A stretch of 64,000 bases of DNA from Sphingomonas sp. OV641 (GTDB lineage Bacteria > Pseudomonadota > Alphaproteobacteria > Sphingomonadales > Sphingomonadaceae): NCBI RefSeq assembly GCF_900109205.1, contig NZ_FNZB01000001.1, positions 1,178,001 to 1,242,000 of the forward strand, in the 5' to 3' direction. Of the stretch, positions 16,404 through 23,813 are shown piece after piece (the stretch's first letter is position 1; the number at the start of each line of letters is the position of its first letter). Position numbers and translations under genes: made by a program. The notes under the pieces were generated by a model. That model was not told where the DNA came from. It saw only the letters and a program-made list of their open reading frames with translations, and did no database searches.

Positions 16404-16858
16404 GCGACGAAGCCAAGCATCTGATCGCGCTGGCGCGGGTGGCGGCGGGCAACGCCCATGCGCCTTATTCCGGCTTCGGCGTAGGAGCCGCGGTGCTGCT
16501 GACCGATGGATCGGTGGTGCAGGGCGCGAATTTCGAGAATGCGAGCTACGGTCTGTCGCTTTGCGCCGAGACGGTCGCGCTGGCGACGGCGAACGCGCAG
16601 GGCCGGCTGGCCGACGTTGTTGCGATCGGCGTCGTCGGCGGCATGATCCGTGACGGCGCGATCGCCGGCGAGGACGTAGTGCGCCCCTGCGGCCGGTGCC
16701 GGCAGGTGATCAACGAAGCAGCGCAAATCGGCGGCCGCGACATCCGCGTTCATTGTGCGGGTGCGCAAGGTGACGCCGTGACGAGCTACCTCCTCTCCCA
16801 GCTTCTGCCCGACGCCTTCGGGCCGGCCGACCTGGGGATCGGGGCCAAGCGCGGCTGA
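16400..16858 (+). CDS. cdd: Cytidine deaminase
   Basis: A 152-residue zinc enzyme that deaminates cytidine and deoxycytidine to uridine and deoxyuridine in pyrimidine salvage. The catalytic site is Cys55-Ala-Glu57 (SLCAETVAL) and the other zinc ligands are Cys97 and Cys100 in RPCGRC. The N-terminal APYSGFGVGAAV (21-32) is the substrate-binding signature of homotetrameric cytidine deaminases. The start at 16400 overlaps the preceding stop (ATGA), so translation is coupled. A frame extension to 16322 lies inside the upstream gene and was ignored. It is followed by a strong bidirectional hairpin. Confidence 0.93.
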   Translation: MSDEAKHLIALARVAAGNAHAPYSGFGVGAAVLLTDGSVVQGANFENASYGLSLCAETVALATANAQGRLADVVAIGVVGGMIRDGAIAGEDVVRPCGRCRQVINEAAQIGGRDIRVHCAGAQGDAVTSYLLSQLLPDAFGPADLGIGAKRG

Positions 16859-16870
16859 CCACATGCGCCG

Positions 16871-16901
16871 GGTGCGAAGAGGCGAACCGCCCCTTCGCAC
16901 C
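16871..16901. terminator. Bidirectional terminator-like hairpin between cdd and SDR
   Basis: GGTGCGAAG (16871-16879) pairs perfectly with CTTCGCACC (16893-16901), and GGCG pairs with CGCC inside. It sits between two convergent stop codons. No U-run follows on either strand. Confidence 0.65.
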
Positions 16902-16913
16902 GATCGAGGCCGA

Positions 16914-17693
16914 TCAGCCGAGCGCGTTGGCGCTGGCATCCCCCAAATCGTTGCCGCCATCCACGTTCAGGATCGTGCCGGTGACATATTTGGCGGCTGG
17001 GCTGGACAGCCACAGCGCGGCTTCGGAGACATCCGCCTTGGTGCCATAGTCGCGGAGCGCCAGGCGCCCCTTGATCTGAGCCTCGCGCGCCGGATCGCCG
17101 CCCAGCCGCTTCATGCCCTCGGTATCGCCGATCGGGCCGGGCGAGATGGCGTTGACGCGAATGCCGGCGGGGCCCCATTCGAGCGCCAGGCACTTGGTGA
17201 CCATGTTCACGCCCGCCTTCGCAGCGCAGGCATGGATCTGGAACGCCGACGGATGCACCGCCTGGCCCGCAGTGATCGCGATCAGCGAGGCGCCCGGCTT
17301 GGTGAGGTGATCGTAGCTGGCGCGGAAGACGTTGAACGTCCCGAGCAGGTCGATGTCGACCACCGTCTTGAACGCATTGGCCGACAGCTTCACCGCCGGC
17401 GCCAGAAAGTTGCCGGCAGCGCCCGACACCAGCACATCGACCGAGCCGAACTTGGCGGTCGCCTGGGCATAGGCCGCCTCCAATCCTTCATAGTCGCGCA
17501 CGTCACAGGAAATGCCGATCGCCTCGGCGCCGGTTTCGCGGATCCCGGCCGCGGCAGCCTCGATCTTGTCGGCGCTGCGGCTCAACACCGTGACCTTCGC
17601 GCCGGCGCGCGCGAAGCCATGGGCGATTTCCAGATTGATGCCGCTCGACGCACCGGCGACGAACACATGCTTCCCTGCGAACTCTTCGCTCAT
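16914..17693 (-). CDS. 2,4-dienoyl-CoA reductase-like SDR
   Basis: A 259-residue SDR whose closest recognisable pattern is the 2,4-dienoyl-CoA reductase branch, which removes double bases of unsaturated fatty acyl-CoA with NADPH. The cofactor motif AGASSGI is at 14-20. The catalytic Lys159 is present but the residue four before it is Ala155 rather than Tyr, and the flanking FQIHACAAKAGV with IRVNAISPGPIGDTEGMKRL is typical of dienoyl-CoA reductases that lack the usual Tyr. I chose ATG 17693, preceded by GGGAGAGGG. A 22-base dyad lies just upstream. Divergent from the LuxR gene. Confidence 0.8.
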   Translation of the reverse strand: MSEEFAGKHVFVAGASSGINLEIAHGFARAGAKVTVLSRSADKIEAAAAGIRETGAEAIGISCDVRDYEGLEAAYAQATAKFGSVDVLVSGAAGNFLAPAVKLSANAFKTVVDIDLLGTFNVFRASYDHLTKPGASLIAITAGQAVHPSAFQIHACAAKAGVNMVTKCLALEWGPAGIRVNAISPGPIGDTEGMKRLGGDPAREAQIKGRLALRDYGTKADVSEAALWLSSPAAKYVTGTILNVDGGNDLGDASANALG

Positions 17694-17707
17694 CCCTCTC
17701 CCTTTCA

Positions 17708-17729
17708 CACCATAACTATAGTTACGGTG
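17708..17729. promoter_or_regulatory. 22-base near-perfect dyad between SDR and LuxR genes
   Basis: The left half CACCATAACTA and right half TAGTTACGGTG are inverted copies with one mismatched pair, centred on 17718/17719. It starts 15 bases upstream of the SDR start codon and 94 bases upstream of the LuxR gene, a typical place for an operator of a dimeric regulator. Its ACC...GGT ends spaced 20 bases apart match the dyad downstream of luxR. Confidence 0.65.
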
Positions 17730-17822
17730 CGTGGATGACGCGAACTCGCCGCCATGGCAAGGGGCGGCCTTGTCGGGGGGGCGGCCGAAGGCTAGCGATC
17801 CCGCAGGGGAGCGGGAGCGCCA

Positions 17823-18569
17823 ATGCATTCTATCAAGCCGACAGCCCTGTCATGGGACGATGTCGACGCCCTGGCCGATGAAGTGGTTGCAGCCGGCCAG
17901 CGCGCCGGCCTGCCCTTCGTGGCGGCGCAAAGCGACCTCGGCGACGCGGCGCCGATGGCGGACCGCAATGGCCAGGCCTATGCCGCGCGCATGCCGTGGC
18001 AGCCTTCCAGCGCATGCTATTGGCAGAACCGCAGCCTGGCGCTGCGATCCACCTTTCTTCATGCCGCGCGCATCTTTGCCGAACCGATCTGGTATCAGGA
18101 CGGCCAGCTTGGATCGTGGCGGGCGACCAGTGCGCTCGAGGCGATCGATTGCTCGCATGTGAAGCAGGAGTTCGGGTTCAGCGCGGCCCTGATCGCGCCG
18201 GTGCACCTGGCGGGCGGCCAGGTGGGCACGGTGCTGTGGGTGGCGGTGGAGCCGATCGACATGGCGGCGGTGTTCGCGCGCGATGCCGAGCGGATGTTCG
18301 CCCTCGCCTTTCGCTTCCTTGCCGCCCATACCGAGCTGACCACCCGCCGCGCCCGCACGCCGCCGGGTCAGCTCTCCGCGCGCGAGGCTCAATGCGTGCG
18401 CTGGGCGGCGGCCGGAAAGACCAACGCGGAGATTGGCACGATCCTGTCGCTGTCGGTGTCAACGGTTCGCTTCCATCTGCGCAACGCGGCGGAAAAGCTC
18501 GGCGCGACGACGCGGGCGCGAATGATCCAGATTGCGACCGGGCACGGCTTCCTGGGCCCGCACGCCTGA
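17823..18569 (+). CDS. LuxR-family transcriptional regulator (possible LuxR solo)
   Basis: A 248-residue regulator. Residues 184-243 form a classic LuxR C-terminal helix-turn-helix: LSAREAQCVRWAAAGKTNAE, then STVRFHLRNAAEKLGA. The WAAxGKT wording is characteristic of quorum-sensing LuxR proteins. The N-terminal 170 residues have the size and position of an autoinducer-binding domain and are rich in aromatic residues (ACYWQNRSLALRS near 64-76; EPIWYQDGQLGSW near 87-99), but the textbook Trp/Tyr/Asp-Pro acyl-homoserine-lactone set is not clear. No luxI synthase is present in the window. Dyads of 20-22 bases flank the gene, one upstream shared with the SDR and one just before the acyl-CoA dehydrogenase. 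Confidence 0.8.
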   Translation: MHSIKPTALSWDDVDALADEVVAAGQRAGLPFVAAQSDLGDAAPMADRNGQAYAARMPWQPSSACYWQNRSLALRSTFLHAARIFAEPIWYQDGQLGSWRATSALEAIDCSHVKQEFGFSAALIAPVHLAGGQVGTVLWVAVEPIDMAAVFARDAERMFALAFRFLAAHTELTTRRARTPPGQLSAREAQCVRWAAAGKTNAEIGTILSLSVSTVRFHLRNAAEKLGATTRARMIQIATGHGFLGPHA

Positions 18570-18598
18570 AGCGCAGCGCTTCGGGCGGGCCCCCCGCG

Positions 18599-18618
18599 AC
18601 CTGACAGGAGCGTCAGGT
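18599..18618. promoter_or_regulatory. lux-box-like 20-base dyad before acyl-CoA dehydrogenase
   Basis: ACCTGACAGGAGCGTCAGGT has 7-base arms (ACCTGAC/GTCAGGT) and shares the ACCTG-N10-CAGGT frame of the classical lux box. It lies 30 bases after the luxR stop. The centre AGGAG also serves as a well-spaced Shine-Dalgarno for a GTG codon at 18617, so it could equally be an RNA hairpin presenting the ribosome site. Confidence 0.55.
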
Positions 18619-19801
18619 GCGCCCGCCAGCGCGGCGGCGCACGGTGATCGGCATGGAGAGCCTGAATAGCGCAGAAGCGCACACCTTTCGTGAGGAGGTG
18701 CGCCAGTTCCTGTCGGAAAAGCTGACGCCGGAATTGCGGCGCGGCGCACGGCGGGGCACCAGCGTGTTCCTGCATCCCGATGTTGCCGACACATGGCAGC
18801 GCATCCTTCACCAGCAGGGCTGGGCCGCACCGGACTGGCCGGTCGAATATGGCGGCACCGGATGGAATGAGATCCAGCGCTATATCTGGGCGGAGGAATA
18901 TGCCCGTGCCCATGCGCCGGGCCTGTCGCCCATGGGGCTGAAGATGGTCGCGCCGGTCATCATGCATTATGGCTCGCCCGAGCAGAAGGCGGCGCTGCTG
19001 CCGCGCATCCTTTCCGGCGAGGATCGCTGGTGCCAGGGCTATTCGGAACCGGGCTCCGGATCCGACCTCGCCTCGCTGAAGCTGCGCGCGGTGCGCGACG
19101 GCGATCATTACGTGCTGAACGGCTCCAAGATCTGGACCACCCACGCGCATTTCGCCAACCGCATGTTCTGCCTGGTGCGGACCAGTACGGAAGGCCGGCC
19201 GCAGACGGGGATCACCTTCCTGCTGCTCGAAATGAACACGCCGGGCATCACCGTCTCTCCGATCCATACCCTGGCCGGCGAGCACGAGTTCAACCAGGTG
19301 TTCTTCGACGACGTGCGCGTGCCGGTGAGCGGCCGGCTGGGCGAGGAGAATGACGGCTGGACGGTGGCCAAGCACCTGCTCACCTTTGAGCGGTCCGGCC
19401 GTTATGCGCCGGGGCTTGCCGCCTTTCTCGACATGGTGCGCGAGGCGGCGCAGGCGACCGGATGGCTGGAGCATGAGGGCAATCGCGAGCGGCTGGCGCG
19501 CGAGGCCATTGCCGTCGACGCGCTGCGCGCGATCGAACTGGCCGGCCTGGAAGGCGGCGGGCCGGCGGATGCGGTGCGCCCGTCCATGCTGAAGGTGCTG
19601 GGCACCGAAACGTCGCAGCGGATCGACCTGCTGGCGCTGGAAATCGCCGCCGATTGGGACGGCCCGGTCGAGGATGCGCCGGACGCGATCGCCATTGCCA
19701 TGCCCAAATATCTGAACAACCGCGCCGCCAGCATCTATGCCGGATCGAACGAGATCCAGCGCGACCTGATCGCGCGCGTCGTGGTGGATCAGGCAGTCTA
19801 G
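18617..19801 (+). CDS. Acyl-CoA dehydrogenase
   Basis: An FAD flavoprotein that oxidises acyl-CoA to the trans-2-enoyl-CoA, passing electrons to ETF. Starting at GTG 18617 it has 394 residues; ATG 18653 would give 382 and is the conserved N-terminus (MESLNSAEAHTFREEV). I list the GTG because AGGAG lies six bases before it, while 18653 has only GGTGA. Landmarks are APDWPVEYGGTGW, GYSEPGSGSDLAS, the flavin-contacting IWTTHAHFANRMF and the C-terminal YAGSNEIQRDLIA. The size and motifs fit the FadE-type family used for long-chain, branched or ring-side-chain substrates. It follows the LuxR gene and the lux-box-like dyad. Confidence 0.85.
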   Translation: MRPPARRRTVIGMESLNSAEAHTFREEVRQFLSEKLTPELRRGARRGTSVFLHPDVADTWQRILHQQGWAAPDWPVEYGGTGWNEIQRYIWAEEYARAHAPGLSPMGLKMVAPVIMHYGSPEQKAALLPRILSGEDRWCQGYSEPGSGSDLASLKLRAVRDGDHYVLNGSKIWTTHAHFANRMFCLVRTSTEGRPQTGITFLLLEMNTPGITVSPIHTLAGEHEFNQVFFDDVRVPVSGRLGEENDGWTVAKHLLTFERSGRYAPGLAAFLDMVREAAQATGWLEHEGNRERLAREAIAVDALRAIELAGLEGGGPADAVRPSMLKVLGTETSQRIDLLALEIAADWDGPVEDAPDAIAIAMPKYLNNRAASIYAGSNEIQRDLIARVVVDQAV

Positions 19802-19932
19802 CGCGCTACCCCGCAATTCCGGCCATGGCCTGCCCAATGCCCGATTGCCTGCCATGGCGATCGGCCATAGGGCTGCGCGTTTAGCCCGAAGGAGCGCGTA
19901 CGGACTTTCGGGAGGGTATCGAGGAACGGACG

Positions 19933-21480
19933 ATGAGGCATCACCTGCGGATCGCGGGGCTGATGCTCGGAACGGCGATGCTGCCGCTTCCGGCACAGGC
20001 ACAGACGGTGCAGGAATTGCAGCGGCAGATCGATGAACTGAAGGCGCAGCTTCAGGAACTGATCGCCCTTCAACGCGCCAGTGCCGCCAGCGCCCCGGCG
20101 GCCGAGACGGAAACGGCACCGACCCGCTCGGCGGCGGCTCCGGTCGTCAGCGCGCCGACGCAGGCGCGAGCCGTGGCGGACAGCACGCCGGCGGCGGCCG
20201 GACAGGCCGGAACCACCGCGCCGGCACAGCAATCCGCGCAGGTCAGCGCGTCGCCGGAGCCTCTCACCCCGACCGCCCCGCCCGCTTCGGCGCCCGTCGC
20301 GCTGGCCGATGCGCCGGCCGCGGACATGCGCGCCTGGTATCAGCGCATCAGCCTGCGCGGATATACGCAGCTGCGCCTCAACGAAATCATCGCCGGGGAT
20401 GCGACCGTGCCGGACGGCCAATCACGCCTGCGCAGCCCCCACGACAGCGGCATTACCGACCAGGGTAATTTCACCTTCCGCCGCATCCGGCTGGTCCTGT
20501 CGGGCGATATCTCCGACGATGTTTCCTTCTACTTCCAGCCGGATTTCGCCAATTCGGTCAGCAACCAATCCAATGACGAGAGCCGCGAAGGCTTCGTTCA
20601 GCTGCGCGACGCTTATGTGGATTGGTTTCCAGGCGGCGATCACCGGTTCCGCCTGCGCTTCGGCCAGTCCAAGGTGCCGTTCGGCTGGGAAAATCTGCAA
20701 TCATCGTCCAGTCGACTGACGCTGGACCGGTCCGACGGGATCAACAGCGCCATTCCGTCCGAACGCGACATCGGCGTCGTCGGCTATTTCACGCCGCGTG
20801 CCGTGCAGCGGGTCTGGGATCGGCTGGAGGAGGATGGGCAAAAGCTGTTCGGCAATTATGGCGCGTTCGGTGTCGCCGTCTACAATGGCCAGGGCATCAA
20901 TCGCCGCGAGCGCAACAACGGCCTGATGACGGTGGCGATGGCGACCTGGCCATTCGCGCTGGACGGCCTTGGCGGGGGCTTCACGGGGCAGGTTCTGGAA
21001 ATTGGCGGCGCGGCGATGCGCAATCGCGTGCAGCCGGAGGTGCGGACCGGCGGGGTGAGCGATACGAGCTTCAAGGACGAGCGCGTGGGCATTCACGCCA
21101 TCCTTTATCCCCAGCCGTTCGGCTTTCAGGCGGAATGGAATTGGGGCCGCGGGCCCGAGTTCGACCCAATTACCGGAACGATCGAGACCCGCGATCTGAA
21201 CGGCGGCTATGTGCAGGGCATGGCGCGGGTGCGAAACAGCGTGCTGGGCCCGTTCATGCCCTATGTCCGCTGGCAACGTTACCGTGGCGGGTGGAAAGCG
21301 AGCACCAATGCGCCGCGCCTGGAAACGAACGAGCTGGAGCTGGGCATCGAGTTCCAGCCGATCGAGCCGCTGGAGCTGACCATCGCTTATGCCGACATGA
21401 CGCGAAGGGAGCCGGACGAGCGGCGCATCGGGCGTGCGGAAGGGCAGCTCATCCGGACACAATTACAGTGGAATTATTGA
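19933..21480 (+). CDS. Outer-membrane porin (OprP/OprO phosphate-selective type)
   Basis: A 515-residue outer-membrane protein. A signal peptide (1-23, ending AQA) is followed by a short coiled coil (TVQELQRQIDELKAQLQEL, 25-43), an Ala/Pro/Thr-rich linker to about 128, and a beta-barrel of the phosphate-selective porin O and P family. Barrel landmarks include FRRIRLVLSGDISDDVSFYF, LRFGQSKVPFGWEN and EWNWGRGPEFDP, ending in the aromatic-terminated TQLQWNY. The N-terminal coiled coil may trimerise or contact the cell wall. The substrate may be phosphate, an acid or another anion. RBS GAGG lies eight bases before ATG 19933. It converges on the short acyl-CoA dehydrogenase gene. Confidence 0.85.
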   Translation: MRHHLRIAGLMLGTAMLPLPAQAQTVQELQRQIDELKAQLQELIALQRASAASAPAAETETAPTRSAAAPVVSAPTQARAVADSTPAAAGQAGTTAPAQQSAQVSASPEPLTPTAPPASAPVALADAPAADMRAWYQRISLRGYTQLRLNEIIAGDATVPDGQSRLRSPHDSGITDQGNFTFRRIRLVLSGDISDDVSFYFQPDFANSVSNQSNDESREGFVQLRDAYVDWFPGGDHRFRLRFGQSKVPFGWENLQSSSSRLTLDRSDGINSAIPSERDIGVVGYFTPRAVQRVWDRLEEDGQKLFGNYGAFGVAVYNGQGINRRERNNGLMTVAMATWPFALDGLGGGFTGQVLEIGGAAMRNRVQPEVRTGGVSDTSFKDERVGIHAILYPQPFGFQAEWNWGRGPEFDPITGTIETRDLNGGYVQGMARVRNSVLGPFMPYVRWQRYRGGWKASTNAPRLETNELELGIEFQPIEPLELTIAYADMTRREPDERRIGRAEGQLIRTQLQWNY

Positions 21481-21513
21481 AGCTGGGCTAGCCGGGGATC
21501 CGCCAAGGCGGCG

Positions 21514-22260
21514 TCAGGCAGCGTAGCGGCGGAGATGCGCCCTTGCCGTTCCATCCCCCTGCGCGAGCAGGCGGGCACGGCGGAAGTACCCGCCGAGGCG
21601 CAATTCGGCGGTGAGCCCCATGGCACCGTGGATCTGCACCGCGCCCTCCCCCAGCAGGCGCGCGGCATCGTCACACACCACGCGGGCCGCCGAAACAGCA
21701 CGTGCCCGGGCCTGATCGTCGCTGTCGAACGCGGTGATCGCGATGGCAGTGATCGCATCCGCCTGTTCCAGGATCATTGCCATGTCGGCCATGCGATGGC
21801 GCAAGGCCTGGAACGAGGCGATCGCCACGCCGAACTGCTTGCGCTCCTTGGAGAACAAGGCCGCGTCGCGCAGCATCGACCGGCCGAGGCCCACGATTTC
21901 CGCACAATGCAGCACCGTCAGCGCGTCCTCCGCCCAGCGGCGCTTGTCCTCGCTGTTCGCCAGGGCAAGCACCGCCGCCGGGCTGTCCGCACGCGGCGCA
22001 CCAGCGCCGCGCGCGCCGAGCCGGGTTGCCACCCAATGCTCCGCCCAGGGCAAGACGACGTTGGCACGGCCGAACGCCGCCGCGACCACCGCCGCGTCGC
22101 GCAGGTCGGTGCCCAATCCCTCTTCTTCCGCCGGCACGCCAAGCGAGTCGAGCCCGGTAGCCGTGACCGCTGCTTCCCAATCAGCGTCGCCGGCCCCAAG
22201 CGACGCGTCCAGCGTCTCGGCCAGCATCCGCTGTTCGTCGGTTCGTGCAAAGGCGGTCAA
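21514..22260 (-). CDS. Short acyl-CoA dehydrogenase-family protein
   Basis: A 248-residue protein of the acyl-CoA dehydrogenase superfamily, shorter than the usual 380. It retains an N-terminal helical part (MTAFARTDEQRML) and the C-terminal helix bundle (RKQFGVAIASFQALRHRMAD, then GEGAVQIHGAMGLTAE) but little of the middle beta domain. Such proteins often pair with a full-length dehydrogenase as the beta subunit of a heteromer, as in steroid side-chain enzymes. I start it at TTG 22260, whose TGA overlaps the ligase stop and which has GGAG six bases upstream; the frame is open further to 22371 but that is inside the ligase gene. It is last in the TBDR-ligase operon. Confidence 0.75.
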   Translation of the reverse strand: MTAFARTDEQRMLAETLDASLGAGDADWEAAVTATGLDSLGVPAEEEGLGTDLRDAAVVAAAFGRANVVLPWAEHWVATRLGARGAGAPRADSPAAVLALANSEDKRRWAEDALTVLHCAEIVGLGRSMLRDAALFSKERKQFGVAIASFQALRHRMADMAMILEQADAITAIAITAFDSDDQARARAVSAARVVCDDAARLLGEGAVQIHGAMGLTAELRLGGYFRRARLLAQGDGTARAHLRRYAA

Positions 22261-23789
22261 TTCACTCTCCGTTCGTGTCCTGCCCAGAAGGGCTCGCGCA
22301 AGGTGCGCCGCAAGATCTTGCCCGATGGATTGCGTGGCAGCGCCTCGATGAACTCCACGCTCTTCGGACATTTGAAGCCGGCGATCCGCTCCCGCGCATG
22401 CGTGATGATCGAAGCTTCATCACAAATGGCGCCGGGCTTCAGCACCACCATCGCCTTCACCGCCTCACCCCATTTCGGATCGGGAACGCCGATCACGGCG
22501 ACGTCAGCCACCGCCGGATGTCCGTAGATCGCGCTTTCCACCTCGGCCGGATAGACGTTCTCGGCGCCGGTGATGATCATGTCCTTGATCCGGTCCTGGA
22601 TGAAGAGATAGCCCTCCTCGTCCAGAATGCCGGCATCGCCGGTGCGCAGCCAGCCATCGCCGATCAGCGCCTTGGCCGTTTCCTCCGGCTTGTTCCAATA
22701 GCCGCCCGTGTTGTTGGGGCTGCGGATCGCCACCTCGCCGATCTCGCCCGGGGGAAGATCAGCGCCGTCCTCGTCGATGATCTTGAGCTCGACGCCGGGC
22801 AGCGCCTTGCCCGCGGCCGTCATCTTGTGCTCGCGGCCCGGCAGGTGATCTTCCGGCGGCAACGCCACGATCGATCCCCAGGTTTCCGTCATGCCATAGA
22901 CCTGGACGAAACCGCAGCCCATTCGCTCCACCGCCTGCTGCAGCAGCGGAAGCGGGATCGGGCTCGCGCCATAGGACAGGGTTTCGATGGACGAGAAGTC
23001 AGCCGTGGCAGCCTTGGGATGCTGCAACATCAGGCCGATCGCGGCCGGCACCAGGAATAGGCGGCGCACGCGATGTTCAGCGATCGCATCCATCACCTCG
23101 CCGGCATCATATTCGGCGTGGATGATCAGTTCCTGCCCGCTGTTCACCGCACCAAGCGCCACGCCCACGCCGCCGATATGGCCATAAGGCATGGCGATGA
23201 TGGTCGTGTCACCCGGCTCGGCAAGGAGCCACTCGATCTTCGCCTCGATCTGGTTCTTGCGCTGGCGGATGCCGTTGGCATGGCTGAGCATCACGCCCTT
23301 GGGCGCGCCGGTGGTACCCGAGGTATAGAGCTGGAGGACGATATCTTCCTCCGTCACCGAAACGGGCGGAGCGGCATCGCTCTGCACATCACGCCAGCGG
23401 GCAAAGCCCTCGTCCAAGACAACGACCTGCTCGGCCGCGAACGGGCGCCTGAACCCCGGCTCGACGAACAGCACGGCGGCGGCGGAGTCCCTGAGGATCC
23501 CGTCCACCTCCGCCGGGGCGAGCCGCCAGATCACCGGCACCAGCACCATGCCTGCGCGCGCGGTGCCGAGCGCCAGCTCGACCGCCCAATCGCTGTTCTT
23601 GCCGAGATATGCGACGCGATCGCCCTTCTTCAGCCCCATGGCCAGCAGGCCATTGGCGATCTGAGTCACGTGACGATCGAACGTCGCATAATCGGTAACC
23701 CGATCCTCGAAGCGTAGCGCCACCTGCTGCGGCCGTTCCGCCGCATGCCGGGCCAGCGCTTCGCCGAAGGTCGTCGGCAAGTCAGTCAT
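22257..23789 (-). CDS. Class I adenylate-forming acyl-CoA ligase
   Basis: A 510-residue ATP- and CoA-dependent ligase that activates a carboxylic acid as acyl-adenylate and then acyl-CoA. The AMP-binding loop YTSGTTGAPKG is at 155-165, YGMTETWG at 298-305, the WLRTGDAG hinge motif near 391 and the C-terminal catalytic Lys in RNPSGKILRR near 495. The domain order and length match the FadD/medium- and long-chain group, but chain length and acid type cannot be read. It follows the TonB receptor by 24 bases and overlaps the short acyl-CoA dehydrogenase, so uptake, activation and oxidation look co-transcribed. Confidence 0.9.
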   Translation of the reverse strand: MTDLPTTFGEALARHAAERPQQVALRFEDRVTDYATFDRHVTQIANGLLAMGLKKGDRVAYLGKNSDWAVELALGTARAGMVLVPVIWRLAPAEVDGILRDSAAAVLFVEPGFRRPFAAEQVVVLDEGFARWRDVQSDAAPPVSVTEEDIVLQLYTSGTTGAPKGVMLSHANGIRQRKNQIEAKIEWLLAEPGDTTIIAMPYGHIGGVGVALGAVNSGQELIIHAEYDAGEVMDAIAEHRVRRLFLVPAAIGLMLQHPKAATADFSSIETLSYGASPIPLPLLQQAVERMGCGFVQVYGMTETWGSIVALPPEDHLPGREHKMTAAGKALPGVELKIIDEDGADLPPGEIGEVAIRSPNNTGGYWNKPEETAKALIGDGWLRTGDAGILDEEGYLFIQDRIKDMIITGAENVYPAEVESAIYGHPAVADVAVIGVPDPKWGEAVKAMVVLKPGAICDEASIITHARERIAGFKCPKSVEFIEALPRNPSGKILRRTLREPFWAGHERRVN

Positions 23790-23813
23790 GCTGTTATCCG
23801 CTCCTATCGCTCG

